The notes below the pieces were generated by a model, which had not been told where the DNA came from, did not search any database, and worked only from the letters and a program-made list of their open reading frames with translations. The position numbers and the translations under genes were made by a program. DNA of 64,000 nucleotides, from NCBI GenBank assembly GCA_963846475.1, contig CAWJVZ010000004.1:3038001-3102000 (forward strand). Reading direction: 5' to 3'. Positions within the stretch are counted from its first letter, which is position 1. Each line of letters begins with the position of its first letter. Below, piece by piece: positions 24,621 to 34,676 of the stretch. This stretch comes from DASWJZ01 sp963846475 (GTDB taxonomy: Bacteria > Pseudomonadota > Alphaproteobacteria > Rhizobiales > Afifellaceae).

Positions 24621-25937
24621 TCAGTCCAGGAATTGCGTCTGGTCCGGGTCGATCCGCTCCGGCTCCGGCGCCACCAGGATGCGGTCGATGCGGCGGCCGT
24701 CCATGTCGACGATCTCGAAACGAAGCCCGTCCCAGTGGAAGGAATCGCCGATCTGCGGGATGCGCCCGAGACGCGACAGCACGAAACCGGCCACCGTCTC
24801 GTAGTCCTCGTCGCCGCGCATCCCCCTGCGGCCGAGGATGCGCTCGGCGTCGTCTATTCCGATCATGCCGTCGAGCAGCCAGGAGCCGTCGTCGCGGCGA
24901 ACCGCCGAATCCTCCATGTCGTCGGAATGCTCCGGCAACTCCCCAGCGATCGAGACGAGAATGTCGGTCGGCGTGACGATCCCCTCCACCACGCCGTATT
25001 CGTCGACGACCACGGCCATATGGACGGGGTTTTCGCGGAACATCTCCAGGAGTTGCAGGACAGGCGTTCCCTCGTGCACGACGAGCGGATCGCGCAGCGA
25101 GGCGACGATGTCGAAGCTGCCGGTCTGCACCGCCTGGTTCAAGAGGTCCTTGGTGTGGGCGATGCCGTCCAGCTCCTCCAGGCCGCGCCTACCGGCGGGA
25201 AAGCGCGAATGGCCGCTCTCGGCGATCTCCTTCTGAATTGTGTCGACCGGATCGTCGAGGTCGATCCACACGACTTCTACGCGCGGCGTCATGACACTTC
25301 GGACCGAGCGGTCGGCGAGGCGGAGCACGCCGTCGATCATGTCGCGCTCGACGGCGTGGAAGACGCCGGCCCGGGTGCCCTCGGCGATGAGGCTTTTAAC
25401 CTCCTCCTCGGTAACCGTGCTTTCCGGCTTCTCCGGCACGCGCAGGAGGCGGATCAGCGCTTCCGTGGAGGCGCGCAGCAGCCAGACGACCGGCGCCCCG
25501 GCGACCGACAGCCTTGCCATGAAGGGCGCCACGCGGGCGGCGGTCCGTTCCGGATCGTTCATGGCGATCCGCTTCGGCACCAGCTCGCCGACAACGAGCG
25601 AAAGATAGGTGATGCCCGCCACGACGATGCCGACCGAGACCGGGTAGGCAGCCTGGCCCATCTCGGCGAACAAAGCGTCGCCGAGCGGCTCGGCCAAGGT
25701 CGTCCCGGAATAGGCGCCGGCGAGGACGCCGACGAGGGTGATGCCGACCTGCACGGTGGACAGGAACCGCGTCGGCTCGTCGAGAAGTTTCAGGGCGGCG
25801 CGGGCGCCGCGCACGCCGTCTTCCGCCAGCTGCTCCAGGCGGGCGCGGCGGGAGGACACCACCGCCAGTTCCGACATCGCGAAGAAGCCGTTGAGCAGGA
25901 TGAGGAACGCAACGACCAGCAATTCCCAAACCGGCAT
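24621..25937 (-). CDS. CNNM/HlyC-CorC family transporter protein (DUF21-CBS-CorC)
   Basis: A membrane protein of 438 aa. The DUF21 domain with about four helices occupies residues 1-190 (MPVWELLVVAFLILLNGFFA, STVQVGITLVGVLAGAYSG, GELVPKRIAMNDPE). A CBS pair follows at about 200-330 (SVRSVMTPRVEVVWID, MAVVVDEYGVVEGIVTPTDI), then a CorC/HlyC domain at the end (DYETVAGFVLSRLGRIPQIG). The family is linked to Mg2+/Co2+ export or homeostasis; the old name hemolysin is misleading. ATG 25937 starts at the family N-terminus, although the frame is open to 26321. Confidence 0.92.
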   Translation of the reverse strand: MPVWELLVVAFLILLNGFFAMSELAVVSSRRARLEQLAEDGVRGARAALKLLDEPTRFLSTVQVGITLVGVLAGAYSGTTLAEPLGDALFAEMGQAAYPVSVGIVVAGITYLSLVVGELVPKRIAMNDPERTAARVAPFMARLSVAGAPVVWLLRASTEALIRLLRVPEKPESTVTEEEVKSLIAEGTRAGVFHAVERDMIDGVLRLADRSVRSVMTPRVEVVWIDLDDPVDTIQKEIAESGHSRFPAGRRGLEELDGIAHTKDLLNQAVQTGSFDIVASLRDPLVVHEGTPVLQLLEMFRENPVHMAVVVDEYGVVEGIVTPTDILVSIAGELPEHSDDMEDSAVRRDDGSWLLDGMIGIDDAERILGRRGMRGDEDYETVAGFVLSRLGRIPQIGDSFHWDGLRFEIVDMDGRRIDRILVAPEPERIDPDQTQFLD

Positions 25938-26135
25938 GGGCTTCCAGAATCTCCTCCGAACCCGCAACGATGCTGTAGCGGAGACCGACGCGAAACGCGA
26001 ATCGCCAGGCAGCGCCGGGCTGCCTTGCTGCCGCCCCACTAGGCATCCCGCCGTCGCGGCAAGGTGATTTGTCGCGGCCCTGTGGTACTGGAATTCGCGC
26101 CGGCTTCGGGAGTACAAGGGGCGGCTGGAGGACGG

Positions 26136-27407
26136 ATGTTCGATTACCGATCCCATTTCGAGCGCGCCGTCGACGCCTTGCGCGCCGAGCGCCGCTACCG
26201 CGTCTTTGCCGATCTGGAGCGGCAGGTCGGCCGCTTCCCACGGGCACTGCTCCGCCGCGACGGCGGCGAGCGCGAGATCGTCATCTGGTGCTCCAACGAC
26301 TATCTCGGCATGGGCCATCATCCGAAGGTCGTGGCGGCGCTACAGGAGGCGGCCGGGCGCATGGGCGCCGGCGCCGGCGGCACCCGCAACATTGCCGGCA
26401 CGAACCATCCGCTCGTCGAGCTGGAGGCCGAGCTCGCGGACCTGCACCGCAAGGATGCGGCGCTGGCCTTCACCTCCGGCTTCGTCTCCAACGAGGCGGC
26501 GATCTCCACCATCGCCCGGCTGCTGCCGGACTGCCTGATCCTCTCCGACCAGCTCAATCACGCCTCGATGATCGAGGGGATGCGCCGTTCCGGCGGCCAG
26601 AAACAGATCTGGCGGCACAACGACCTTGCGCACCTGGAGGACCTCCTCAGGGCTGCCGGCCGCGATCGCGCCAAGCTGATCGTCTTCGAGTCGGTCTATT
26701 CCATGGACGGCGACGTCGCGCCGATCGGCCGCATCGCCGACCTTGCCGAGGCCTATTGCGCGATGACCTATGTCGACGAGGTGCATGCGGTCGGCATGTA
26801 CGGGCCGCGCGGCGGCGGCATCGCCGAGCGCGACGGCGTCATGGACCGCATCGACCTGATCGAGGGCACGCTCGCCAAGGCCTTTGGGGTGCTCGGCGGC
26901 TACATCGCCGGGGCACACGAGGTGGTCGACGCCGTGCGCTCCTACGCGCCGGGCTTCATCTTCACCACCGCCCTGCCGCCCGGCCTGGCCGCCGCCGCCG
27001 TCGCCTCGATCCGCCACCTGAAGGAATCGTCGGCGGAGCGCGAGGCGCAGCAGCGCCAGGTCCGCCGCACGCGCGAGCGGCTCAGCCTTGCCGGCCTGCC
27101 GCTGATGGCGTCGGAGACCCAGATCATCCCGATCCTGGTCGGCGACCCGCAATCCTGCAAGGCGGCGAGCGACCGCCTCCTCGACACGCACGGCATCTAT
27201 ATCCAGCCGATCAACTATCCGACGGTGCCGCGCGGCACGGAGCGGCTCCGCATTACCGCCACGCCGTTCCACGATGACGCGATGATCGACGAGCTGGCCG
27301 GAGCGCTGGTGGAGACGTGGCAGCATCTCGACCTGCCGCTGGAAGGCCCGGCAACGGTGGAGCATGTGGCCCGCCGCGCCCAGATCTTTGCCGCCGCCGG
27401 CGGATAG
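26136..27407 (+). CDS. hemA: 5-aminolevulinate synthase
   Basis: A PLP enzyme of 423 aa condensing glycine and succinyl-CoA to 5-aminolevulinate, the first step of heme synthesis in alphaproteobacteria. Seen: FDYRSHFERAVDALRAERRY, WCSNDYLGMGHHPKV, GAGAGGTRNIAGTNHPLVEL, LNHASMIEGMRRSG, AMTYVDEVHAVGMYGPRGGG with the PLP Asp, and EGTLAKAFGVLGGYIAG with the catalytic Lys at residue 248, the position known from the Rhodobacter enzyme. GGAGG precedes ATG 26136; the frame is open from 26064. Divergent from the CNNM-type gene. It may be one of two ALAS genes. Confidence 0.95.
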   Translation: MFDYRSHFERAVDALRAERRYRVFADLERQVGRFPRALLRRDGGEREIVIWCSNDYLGMGHHPKVVAALQEAAGRMGAGAGGTRNIAGTNHPLVELEAELADLHRKDAALAFTSGFVSNEAAISTIARLLPDCLILSDQLNHASMIEGMRRSGGQKQIWRHNDLAHLEDLLRAAGRDRAKLIVFESVYSMDGDVAPIGRIADLAEAYCAMTYVDEVHAVGMYGPRGGGIAERDGVMDRIDLIEGTLAKAFGVLGGYIAGAHEVVDAVRSYAPGFIFTTALPPGLAAAAVASIRHLKESSAEREAQQRQVRRTRERLSLAGLPLMASETQIIPILVGDPQSCKAASDRLLDTHGIYIQPINYPTVPRGTERLRITATPFHDDAMIDELAGALVETWQHLDLPLEGPATVEHVARRAQIFAAAGG

Positions 27408-28228
27408 CCCGCCCGGTTCCGTGCAGGCAAGCTTCATCGTCCCGCGGCCTGGCCGGCCCGAGGCTATCAAAGAGCTTTTTGGTCCTCCTCGCTTGAGGAG
27501 GGAGCGGAGCGCCTGAAGCACGCCTCGCAAATTAAATAATGGCGCCTCCAGGCGCTCCGCGCGGCGTTATACGTTCCCCAACTCGCCCTATCGTCTTCCC
27601 GTCCTGCCCCGTGCTTGCGCCCGAAGCAGGAACTCTAGCCGTGCAACATCCGGCACCGGGATTGCTCCCGAGGGGGGCCCTTCTGAGGAACGCCGTCCCG
27701 GCTCCTGACCGAGGCTCCGTGGCGGCGCCGCCCACTGCTCCCGAAAAGCTCCGGTCCTAGGCATCCCGGTCCCTCGTCGAGCAGCGGTATTTCGCGAGCT
27801 AGCACGAACGAGAGGCGGTGTCTAGGAATTTCTTCTCACGAGATTGTGAGGCAGGAGAAGGTCCGCTCCGCCTCAACGTCATTGCCAAGCTTGACCGGCA
27901 ATCCATTCCGTGACGGTCGAGCCGAGCTGCGCAGGTCCGGAATGGATGCCATGGTCAAGCCATGGCATGACGACATGGTAGAGAGGTGTGGGCCTCTTTC
28001 CTCTCCCCACCGAAGCGGGGCTGTATCCCGCTTCGGCATTCCTGAGGCGAAGGCGGGAACACCCGACTTCGCGCGGAGAGGCCGAGTCCGCGCGCGGCGC
28101 GGAGCCGGGTGAGCGTTGTGGCGCCGTGCCCTGCGATCTTGTCCCTCACCCGCTCGCTCCGCGAGTCGGCCTCTCCCGGAGGAGGGGAGAGGAACCTCCG
28201 TCGCCGGCTGCACTCTTCGCGCTCCAAG
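27408..28228. other. 820-bp intergenic region with palindromic repeats
   Basis: No credible gene on either strand. A small hairpin, cctcctcgcttgaggagg, lies at about 27491-27508 without a T-run, so I do not call it a terminator. The right half (28003-28195) holds GC-rich palindromic elements described separately. hemA (rightward) and katG (leftward) converge on this region. Confidence 0.5.
28003..28195. repeat. palindromic intergenic repeat, copy downstream of katG
   Basis: Inverted repeat ccgaagcggg (28010-28019) / cccgcttcgg (28027-28036) with a 7-base loop, followed by a second imperfect hairpin, gcgaaggcggg / cccgacttcgc (28047-28072). Further right is a GC-rich element containing cctctcccggaggaggggag (28170-28191). 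The first hairpin has identical arms in the copy at 30733-30759 on the other side of katG. Confidence 0.7.
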
Positions 28229-30427
28229 CTAATGTAGCGGTCGGGTGAGGTCGAAACGGTCGGCGTTCATCACCTTCGTCCAGGCCGCGACGAAGTCCTT
28301 GGCGAACTTCTCCCCGGAGTTGCTGCAGGCATAGACTTCCGCCAACGCGCGAAGCTGCGAGTGCGCGCCGAAGATCAGATCGACGCGCGTGCCCGTCCAT
28401 TTCAGCTCGTGCGTGCTGCGATCGAAGCCCTCGTACGCGCCATCCGAGCCGGCAGGCTTCCACTCCGTGCTCATGTCGAGCAGGTTGACGAAGAAGTCAT
28501 TGGTCAACTTGCCGGGCGTCTTGGTGAACACGCCGTGCGTGGAGTCGCCGGCATTCGCGCCGAGCACGCGCAGGCCGCCGACGAGCACCGTCATTTCCGG
28601 CCCGGTCAGCGTCAGCAACTGCGCCCGATCGACGAGGGCCTCCTCAGGCTTCATGAACTGATGCTTGTTGCTGTTGATGTAGTTGCGAAAGCCGTCGGCG
28701 CGCGGCTCGAGCGGCGCGAAGGAGGCGACATCGGTCTCATCCTGCGACGCATCCATGCGCCCAGGCGTGAACGGCACCTTCACGATGAGCCCGGCGTCGT
28801 TGGCAGCCTTCTCGACTGCGGCGTTGCCGGCAAGGACGATGAGGTCGGCGAGCGAAATTTTCTTGCCGCCGATGGCCGAGGCATTGAACTCCTTCCGGAT
28901 GGTTTCGAGCCTGTGCAGCACCGTCTGGAGCTGCGCCGGCTCGTTGACCTCCCAATCCTTTTGCGGGCTGAGGCGGATACGCGCGCCGTTAGCGCCGCCG
29001 CGCTTGTCGGAGCGGCGGAACGTCGAGGCCGAGGCCCAGGCCGTCGAGACGAGCTGCGCTACCGCAAGACCAGAGGCGAGGATCTTTGCCTTGAGCGCGG
29101 CAATGTCCTGATCGTCGATGGGCTCGTGATCGACCGCCGGGATGGGGTCCTGCCAGATCAGCGTCTCCTTCGGCACAAGCGGGCCGAGGTAGCGCACGAC
29201 CGGTCCCATGTCGCGGTGCGTGAGCTTGAACCAGGCACGGGCAAACGCGTCGGCGAACTGATCCGGATTGGCATGAAAGCGCCGCGAGATCTTCTCGTAG
29301 ACCGGGTCGAAGCGCAACGCGAGGTCGGTGGTCAGCATCGTCGGCAGGCGCCTCCTGGACGCGTCGAAGGGGTCCGGAATTGTCGGCTCGGCGCCTTTCG
29401 CCTGCCACTGCCACGCGCCTGCGGGGCTCTTGGTCAGCTCCCATTCGTGCTTGAACAGGTTGTCGAAAAAGTTATTGCTCCACCTTATCGGCGTCTGCGA
29501 CCAGATGACTTCCGGACCGCCGGTGATCGTGTCCGGCCCAAAACCCCTGCCGTACTTGCTCTTCCAGCCGAGGCCCTGGTCCTCAAGGGCGCCGGCTTCC
29601 GGCTCCGGGCCCATGAAGGACGGATCGCCGGCGCCGTGCGTCTTGCCGAAGGTGTGGCCGCCGGCGATCAGCGCGACAGTCTCCTCGTCGTTCATCGCCA
29701 TGCGGAAGAACGTCTCGCGGATGTCGCGCGCCGCGGCGACCGGGTCCGGCTTGCCGTTCGGCCCTTCCGGGTTGACGTAGATGAGGCCCATCTGCACCGC
29801 GCCGAGCGGTTCCGCAAGCTGGCGCTCGCCGCTGTAGCGTTCATCACCCAGCCAGGTGCCCTCGGGACCCCAGTATAGCTCTTCCGGCTCCCAAACATCG
29901 GCGCGGCCGCCGGCGAAACCGAAGGTCTTGAAGCCCATCGATTCGAGGGCGGCGTTGCCTGCAAGGACCATCAGGTCGGCCCAGGAGATCTTCCGGCCGT
30001 ATTTCTGCTTGATCGGCCACAGGAGCCGGCGCGCCTTGTCGAGGTTGGCGTTGTCGGGCCAGCTGTTGAGCGGCGCGAAGCGCTGCTGGCCGGCGCCGGC
30101 GCCCCCGCGGCCATCGGTAATCCGGTAGGTGCCCGCGCTGTGCCAAGCCAGACGGATCATCAGACCGCCGTAATGGCCGAAATCGGCCGGCCACCAGTCC
30201 TGTGAGTCCGTCATCAAGGCCTCCAGATCCTTGATCACGGCGTGCAGATCGAGGCTCTTGAACTCCTCGGCGTAGTCGAACTCCTTGTCCATCGGATCCG
30301 ACGAAGGGGAGTTCCGATGGAGCATCTCGATGTCGAGCGCCTCCGGCCACCAGTTGCGGTTCCTGTGGCCGCGGCTGCCGCGTGTGAAGGGGCACTTGCC
30401 TGCGCTCTCGTCCGTCTTCGCGTCCAT
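28229..30427 (-). CDS. katG: catalase-peroxidase
   Basis: A bifunctional heme enzyme of 732 aa that removes hydrogen peroxide. The distal site MIRLAWHSAGTYR supplies Arg92, Trp95 and His96. The proximal heme ligand is His258 in VALIAGGHTFGKTHG. The adduct tyrosine lies in VQMGLIYVNPEGPNG (Tyr217). The second, inactive peroxidase-like half is complete (SLADLIVLAGNAAVEKAAND). There is no frameshift in 2.2 kb. No oxyR or furA gene is adjacent. Palindromic repeats lie on both sides. Confidence 0.97.
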   Translation of the reverse strand: MDAKTDESAGKCPFTRGSRGHRNRNWWPEALDIEMLHRNSPSSDPMDKEFDYAEEFKSLDLHAVIKDLEALMTDSQDWWPADFGHYGGLMIRLAWHSAGTYRITDGRGGAGAGQQRFAPLNSWPDNANLDKARRLLWPIKQKYGRKISWADLMVLAGNAALESMGFKTFGFAGGRADVWEPEELYWGPEGTWLGDERYSGERQLAEPLGAVQMGLIYVNPEGPNGKPDPVAAARDIRETFFRMAMNDEETVALIAGGHTFGKTHGAGDPSFMGPEPEAGALEDQGLGWKSKYGRGFGPDTITGGPEVIWSQTPIRWSNNFFDNLFKHEWELTKSPAGAWQWQAKGAEPTIPDPFDASRRRLPTMLTTDLALRFDPVYEKISRRFHANPDQFADAFARAWFKLTHRDMGPVVRYLGPLVPKETLIWQDPIPAVDHEPIDDQDIAALKAKILASGLAVAQLVSTAWASASTFRRSDKRGGANGARIRLSPQKDWEVNEPAQLQTVLHRLETIRKEFNASAIGGKKISLADLIVLAGNAAVEKAANDAGLIVKVPFTPGRMDASQDETDVASFAPLEPRADGFRNYINSNKHQFMKPEEALVDRAQLLTLTGPEMTVLVGGLRVLGANAGDSTHGVFTKTPGKLTNDFFVNLLDMSTEWKPAGSDGAYEGFDRSTHELKWTGTRVDLIFGAHSQLRALAEVYACSNSGEKFAKDFVAAWTKVMNADRFDLTRPLH

Positions 30428-30639
30428 AACGGCCTCCTGTGGCGGTTCATTGGTCTTTATCGCGACACTTCACTCGCCGCTACCTCGGTCTCCATAAGCG
30501 GGCTTTCATCCCTCAGGACCGCTGACTACGCTTTGGCACCGGAGGACCGGAACCCTCGGCTCCGAAGCCGCCGCGCAGCTTGTCACCCGCGGGCCCGACG
30601 TTTGCGCTCGTCCGCGACGTGTGAGAATCGCGCAAACGC

Positions 30640-30800
30640 GGCACCCTCCCCCACAAGGCGGAGGGTTTTGGCGCGAAGCTGGGAGCCCCGCCCGCTCGCG
30701 CCGCGCTACCCCTCCCCTAGCCCCTCCCCCGACCGAAGCGGGGTAATTGCCCGCTTCGGCACTCTCGATGGCGAAAGTCGGGAACGCCGACTTCGCATGG
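30640..30800. repeat. palindromic intergenic repeats upstream of katG
   Basis: Contains a GC-rich hairpin, ccctcccccacaaggcggaggg (about 30646-30667), and a copy of the double hairpin seen at 28 kb: ccgaagcggg (30733-30742) / cccgcttcgg (30750-30759), then gcgaaagtcgg / ccgacttcgc (30770-30796). The arms are identical between copies but the loops differ, which suggests selection for structure. It lies between the katG start and the end of the sugar permease gene. Confidence 0.7.
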
Positions 30801-30821
30801 GGGAGGGGAACGGCGCTGGTC

Positions 30822-31728
30822 TCAGCCTTTGACGACGCCTTCCATCAGGCCCTTGAAGAAGAGCTTTTGCGCAAAGGTGAAGGCGACGAGGCCCGGCGTG
30901 ACGACGAGCACGTAGACCGCGGCGAGCGCCGGCCAGGACCACTGGCCGAGCCCGCCCTGGGCGCCGGCGAGGACGACCGGCATGGTGCGCACGTCCTGGT
31001 CGTTGGTGAGCGTCGTGCACAGCAGGAACTCGCCCCAGGCGGTGACGAAATTGACGATGAACACGACGACCAGGCCGTTCCGCACCATCGGCAGGCCGAC
31101 CAGCCACAGCGTCCGCCAGGGGCCGGCGCCGTCGATCTTCGCCGCCTCGATCAGCTCGTGCGGCACCAGCTGGAAGACGCTGCGCATGATCAGCACGCTG
31201 ATCGCGAGGTTCAGCGTGACATAGGGCAGGATGAGGCCGCTGGTGGTGTTGATGAGGTCGAGATAGTCCTGGATCTCGTAGATGCTGATGATGGAGACGA
31301 CGCGCGTCGGGAAATAGAGGGAGACGAGCAGCGTCGCGACGACGATGCCGCCGCCGCGTCGGCCTGAGATGCACGAGCGCATAGCCGGCGAGCACCGCGC
31401 AGATGGTGGTGAGGAGCACCGTGCCGGTGGTGACGTAGATGCTGTTGAACAGGTTGATCGGCAGCGTGTCGATCTTCTCGAAGACGTAGCCGTAGTGGGT
31501 GAAATCGAATTTTCGCGGCCAGAAATCGCCGCGCATGGCGTCCGGGCGCGACTTGATCGACATCATGAACACCCAGGCGAGCGGCAGGATGATGATCAAC
31601 ATGAAGAAGTTGATCACCGCGTGACGGACGATGGCCGCGCGGTTCTCCCGGAACCAGCCCTGCGCCGGCGTCGATGCGACGGCCGGCGGCGAAGCGACAC
31701 GACCGGGATGAACGGCTTCAAGCGTCAT
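30822..31728 (-). CDS. sugar ABC transporter permease, MalG type (one frameshift)
   Basis: Inner-membrane permease of about 301 aa. N-terminal part: AVINFFMLIIILPLAWVFMM, then FNSIYVTTGTVLLTTICAVLAGYALVHL. The frame changes near 31368 and goes on GGIVVATLLVSLYFPTRVVS. The EAA loop that contacts the ATPase reads ELIEAAKIDGAGPWRTLWLV. Its end FFKGLMEGVVKG is typical. Together with the MalF-type gene 4 bp upstream and the binding protein it makes an importer, but no ATPase gene is in the cluster, so it must use one encoded elsewhere. Confidence 0.85.
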
Positions 31729-31732
31729 CGCG

Positions 31733-32726
31733 TCAGCCCCTCGGCCGGAAGATGCGGAGCAGGAAGATCATCACGAACATCATCGAGATCGCGCCGATCA
31801 TGCCGATGGCCGCGGCAAAGCCCTGGCGCCAGAGCCCGAGCTTGAAGGCCTGGTCGTACATGAAGATGGTCCAGGTGTAGGTCGGCGAGTCGCGGTTGAA
31901 GCCGCCGAAGATGAGATATTCGTCGATCACCGCCATGGAGGTGCCGAAGCGCAGCACGACGAGGATCATCATGATCGGCGCCAGCCGCGGCCGCGTCACA
32001 TGCCAGAAGACCTGCCATTCGTTGGCGCCGTCGATGCGGGCCGCTTCCGGCAGGTCCTTTGGGATCGCCGCCAGCCCGGCGAGGAAGAAGATCGTGTGGT
32101 AGCCGAGGCCCCACCACACCTCCATGATCGCCACCGCGGGCAGCGTCAGCGGCGTGCCGCCCAGCCATTGCGGCGCGTCGTAGAGCGTGAACAGGCCGAG
32201 GGTGTCGACCAGGAAATGGTTTATCGGGCCGACCTGGTAGTTGTACATCCACTTCCACAGCACGAAGATGAGCGTGCTCGGGATGACCGCCGGGATGAGC
32301 AGCACGACGCGGTAGAAGGTCGCCAGCGCGCGGGTTGGTCACGCGGTCGACGAGGATCGCCAGGAGCAGCGGCAGGATGATCGTTCCCGGCAGGAACATC
32401 ATGGTGAACAGCGCCGCGCGCCACAGGCTCTTCCACATCAGCGGGTCGTTGAGCGCGTCGGCGTAGTTGGCGAAGCCGACCCAGTTCGCCGGCTCGTTGG
32501 AAAGGTACTGGAAGTCGGTGAAGCTGATCCACAGGACGCGGAAGATCGGGTAGACCTGATAGCCGACGAAGAAGGCGATCGCCGGCAGCAGGAACAGCCA
32601 GGTGCTCATACCGTGCCGCAGCTTCGGCAGCATCTGATCCCGCAGGGGCCGGGCCATGCCCGCCGCGCCTTCCGGCCGGCGGCGGAAGAGCGGCGCGTGG
32701 TTCGGCGCAACGGATCCGGCGCTCAT
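31733..32726 (-). CDS. sugar ABC transporter permease, MalF type (one frameshift)
   Basis: Inner-membrane permease of about 330 aa. Seen: MSTWLFLLPAIAFFVGYQVY, FTDFQYLSNEPANWVGFANY, then FLPGTIILPLLLAILVDRV. A frame change lies near 32335 (one extra base in gcgggttgg), after which the chain continues ATFYRVVLLIPAVIPSTLIF. The EAA loop is LPEAARIDGANEWQVFWHV. The start ATG 32726 fits the family. Only one shift, with no stops in the displaced frame. Confidence 0.85.
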
Positions 32727-32785
32727 CGGAAGAATTCCTGGATGAGGGAAGAGGACCGGCGGCGGGCTCCGCCCCGGTCCCCGCG

Positions 32786-34184
32786 TCAGGCGCCGGCGGC
32801 TACCGCCGCGCTTCATCTCGGCCTGGACCGCGTCCATGACCTTCTGCATGGCCACCTTCGGATCGGCCTCCTCGCCCTTGAGGTAGGTCTCCCAGTGCGG
32901 CTTGCCGATGACGAATTGCTGCAGGCCGAAGACGTGGTTCGGTGATGGCCTTGGCCTTGTCGAGCTGGCCGCGCACCAGGGCGACGAAGTCGGGCATCCA
33001 GTCCGGCTTGTTGGCGTCCCATTCCGCGTAGATCGACTTGTAGGGCGGCAGCTGGCCGGGATGGCCGCTCTCGGTGCCGGCGATCGAATCCTTCCAGATC
33101 TGCGGGTCGTAGGTCAGCGCGCTGGATGTATTCGGCCGCCTTCTCCTTGTTCTTGCCGTGCTTGAACAGCGCGCAGCCGGTCGTCCAGAACACGGTCGAG
33201 CCCTCGCCGTTGGCGAACTTCGGCAGCGGGCCCATGTGCAGGAGCTTCGGATCGTCCCAGTTCTGCGCCATGCGCAGCGGCGCGTTGAAGTACTTGGTGT
33301 AGTAGCCGACGCGCTGGGCGGCGAAGGCGACCTCGTCCGGCGTGCCGTTGACGCCGCCGTCCGTCGCGCCCTCCAGCAGGATGTCCGGATGCGACACCGC
33401 CATGATCTTCTTCATCAGCTTCAGCGCCTCGATCGCGGCGTCGCTGGTGAAGTCGAACAGGCCCTCCGCCGTGTAGACGTCGGTGCTCATGCTGTGGGTG
33501 AACGGCGCGAGCGACCGCCAGCCATGCGAATCGAAGGTGGCGCCGAAGGGCGCAGCGCCCGAATTCGACGATCGTCTTGGCGTTGGCCAGGTACTCGTCC
33601 CAGGTCGCCGGAGCCGCGTCGGGCAGGCCGGCCTGCGTCGTCAGGCCCGAATGCCAGGAATTGCCGATCACATCGAGCAGGAACGGCCAGCCGTAGAGCT
33701 TGCCGTCGATCGGTGTTCTCCTCGCGGATCGACGGGATCATGTCGTCGAGCACGTCCTTGCGGGATGTAGGGGTCCCACGGCTCGATGACGTCGGCCTCG
33801 ATCATCGCCGACATCTCCACGAACGGCGTCTGGCCGACATAGACGTCCCAGGTGCTTTCCTGGTTCTTCGCCTCGGCGACGAAGCGCTCGATGCCAAAGC
33901 CCTCGACCGGCGCGATCTGGTAGTTGAGCCCGGGGAACTTTGCGTTCACCGCCGGGATGCCGGGGTGGAGGTCCTCGATCCACTGGTAGAAGGTCGGCGT
34001 CAGCGGCCGGTCCTGCGCGAAGGCGGAGCCGATGCCGGTCTTCGCCACCGTGCCGCACGCCGGCCAGGCCGAGGCCGGCAACCAGGCTCCGCGTGAGGAA
34101 TTCGCGCCTGTCGATGGTCCCGCGCAGCAAATGCCGGCGTGCTGCCTGCTGCAGGATGTATTCCTGTTCTTTGCGTCCCGTCAT
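32786..34184 (-). pseudogene. sugar ABC transporter solute-binding protein, multiply frameshifted
   Basis: Start MTGRKEQEYILQQAARRHLL at ATG 34184 with GGGGAGAG upstream. A twin-arginine-like signal DRREFLTRSLVAGLGLAG follows. The mature protein can be read in pieces: TPTFYQWIEDLHPGIPAVNA, STWDVYVGQTPFVEMSAMIE, WPFLLDVIGNSWHSGL, TSDAAIEALKLMKKIMAVSH, FANGEGSTVFWTTGCALFKH and IGKPHWETYLKGEEADPKVA. The frame changes about seven times (near 34053, 33765, 33715, 33560, 33120, 32940, 32805), most explained by one extra base. The pieces lack stops, so an intact gene of about 465 codons may exist. The fold is the extracellular solute-binding family 1. Confidence 0.8.
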
Positions 34185-34676
34185 CGGTCTCTCCCCAAGG
34201 ATCTTTTGTGGGATCATCGCTCTATGCGGCGCAAAATGTCTTATAAATTTCCGGGCCCTGCAACGACAATCGCGACGGCCCGGCGGCTTGCAAAAATCCG
34301 CTTTGAATTCCTCGTTGCCGCCGCCGCAACCCCGCCGGCGAGCGAAGCCGGCAAACGAGCGACGCTGCCGCGCCGCGATGTTCGAGTGAAGCATTTTTTG
34401 TAGGGTCCGGCGGCCGTTCAGCTTTCCGCAAAAATGCTCGATGCCGAACATCGCCCGAACAGGCGATCCTCTAGAACGAGGAAGCGCCGAACCGATGAAG
34501 AGCAGCGATCCTCGTGCGGCTTGCTCGGCTTCCGGCGAGGCGACGTCGCCTCCCCACCCGGCCCAGATTGTCACAGTCGGAAGAGACGGCGTAGAAGCGG
34601 GCCCCCGCGGCACGCGCCGACACCTGGAGTATGACCGGATCTCCGGAGCGGTCCAGCCTCGCCAGACCAATCCGCT
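34185..34676. other. intergenic region, probable promoter of the sugar ABC operon
   Basis: About 490 bp between the start of the binding protein gene and the end of the PRC-barrel gene. An AT-richer stretch at 34196-34250 upstream of the ABC operon is the likely promoter. No convincing operator, RNA or gene is seen in the rest. Confidence 0.4.

Noticed and set aside
27491..27508. Hairpin cctcctcgcttgaggagg as hemA terminator
   Set aside because: No T-run on either side in the right orientation; stem of seven only.
28361..29878. 505-codon open frame antisense to katG
   Set aside because: katG is unmistakable on the minus strand; this frame has no domain.
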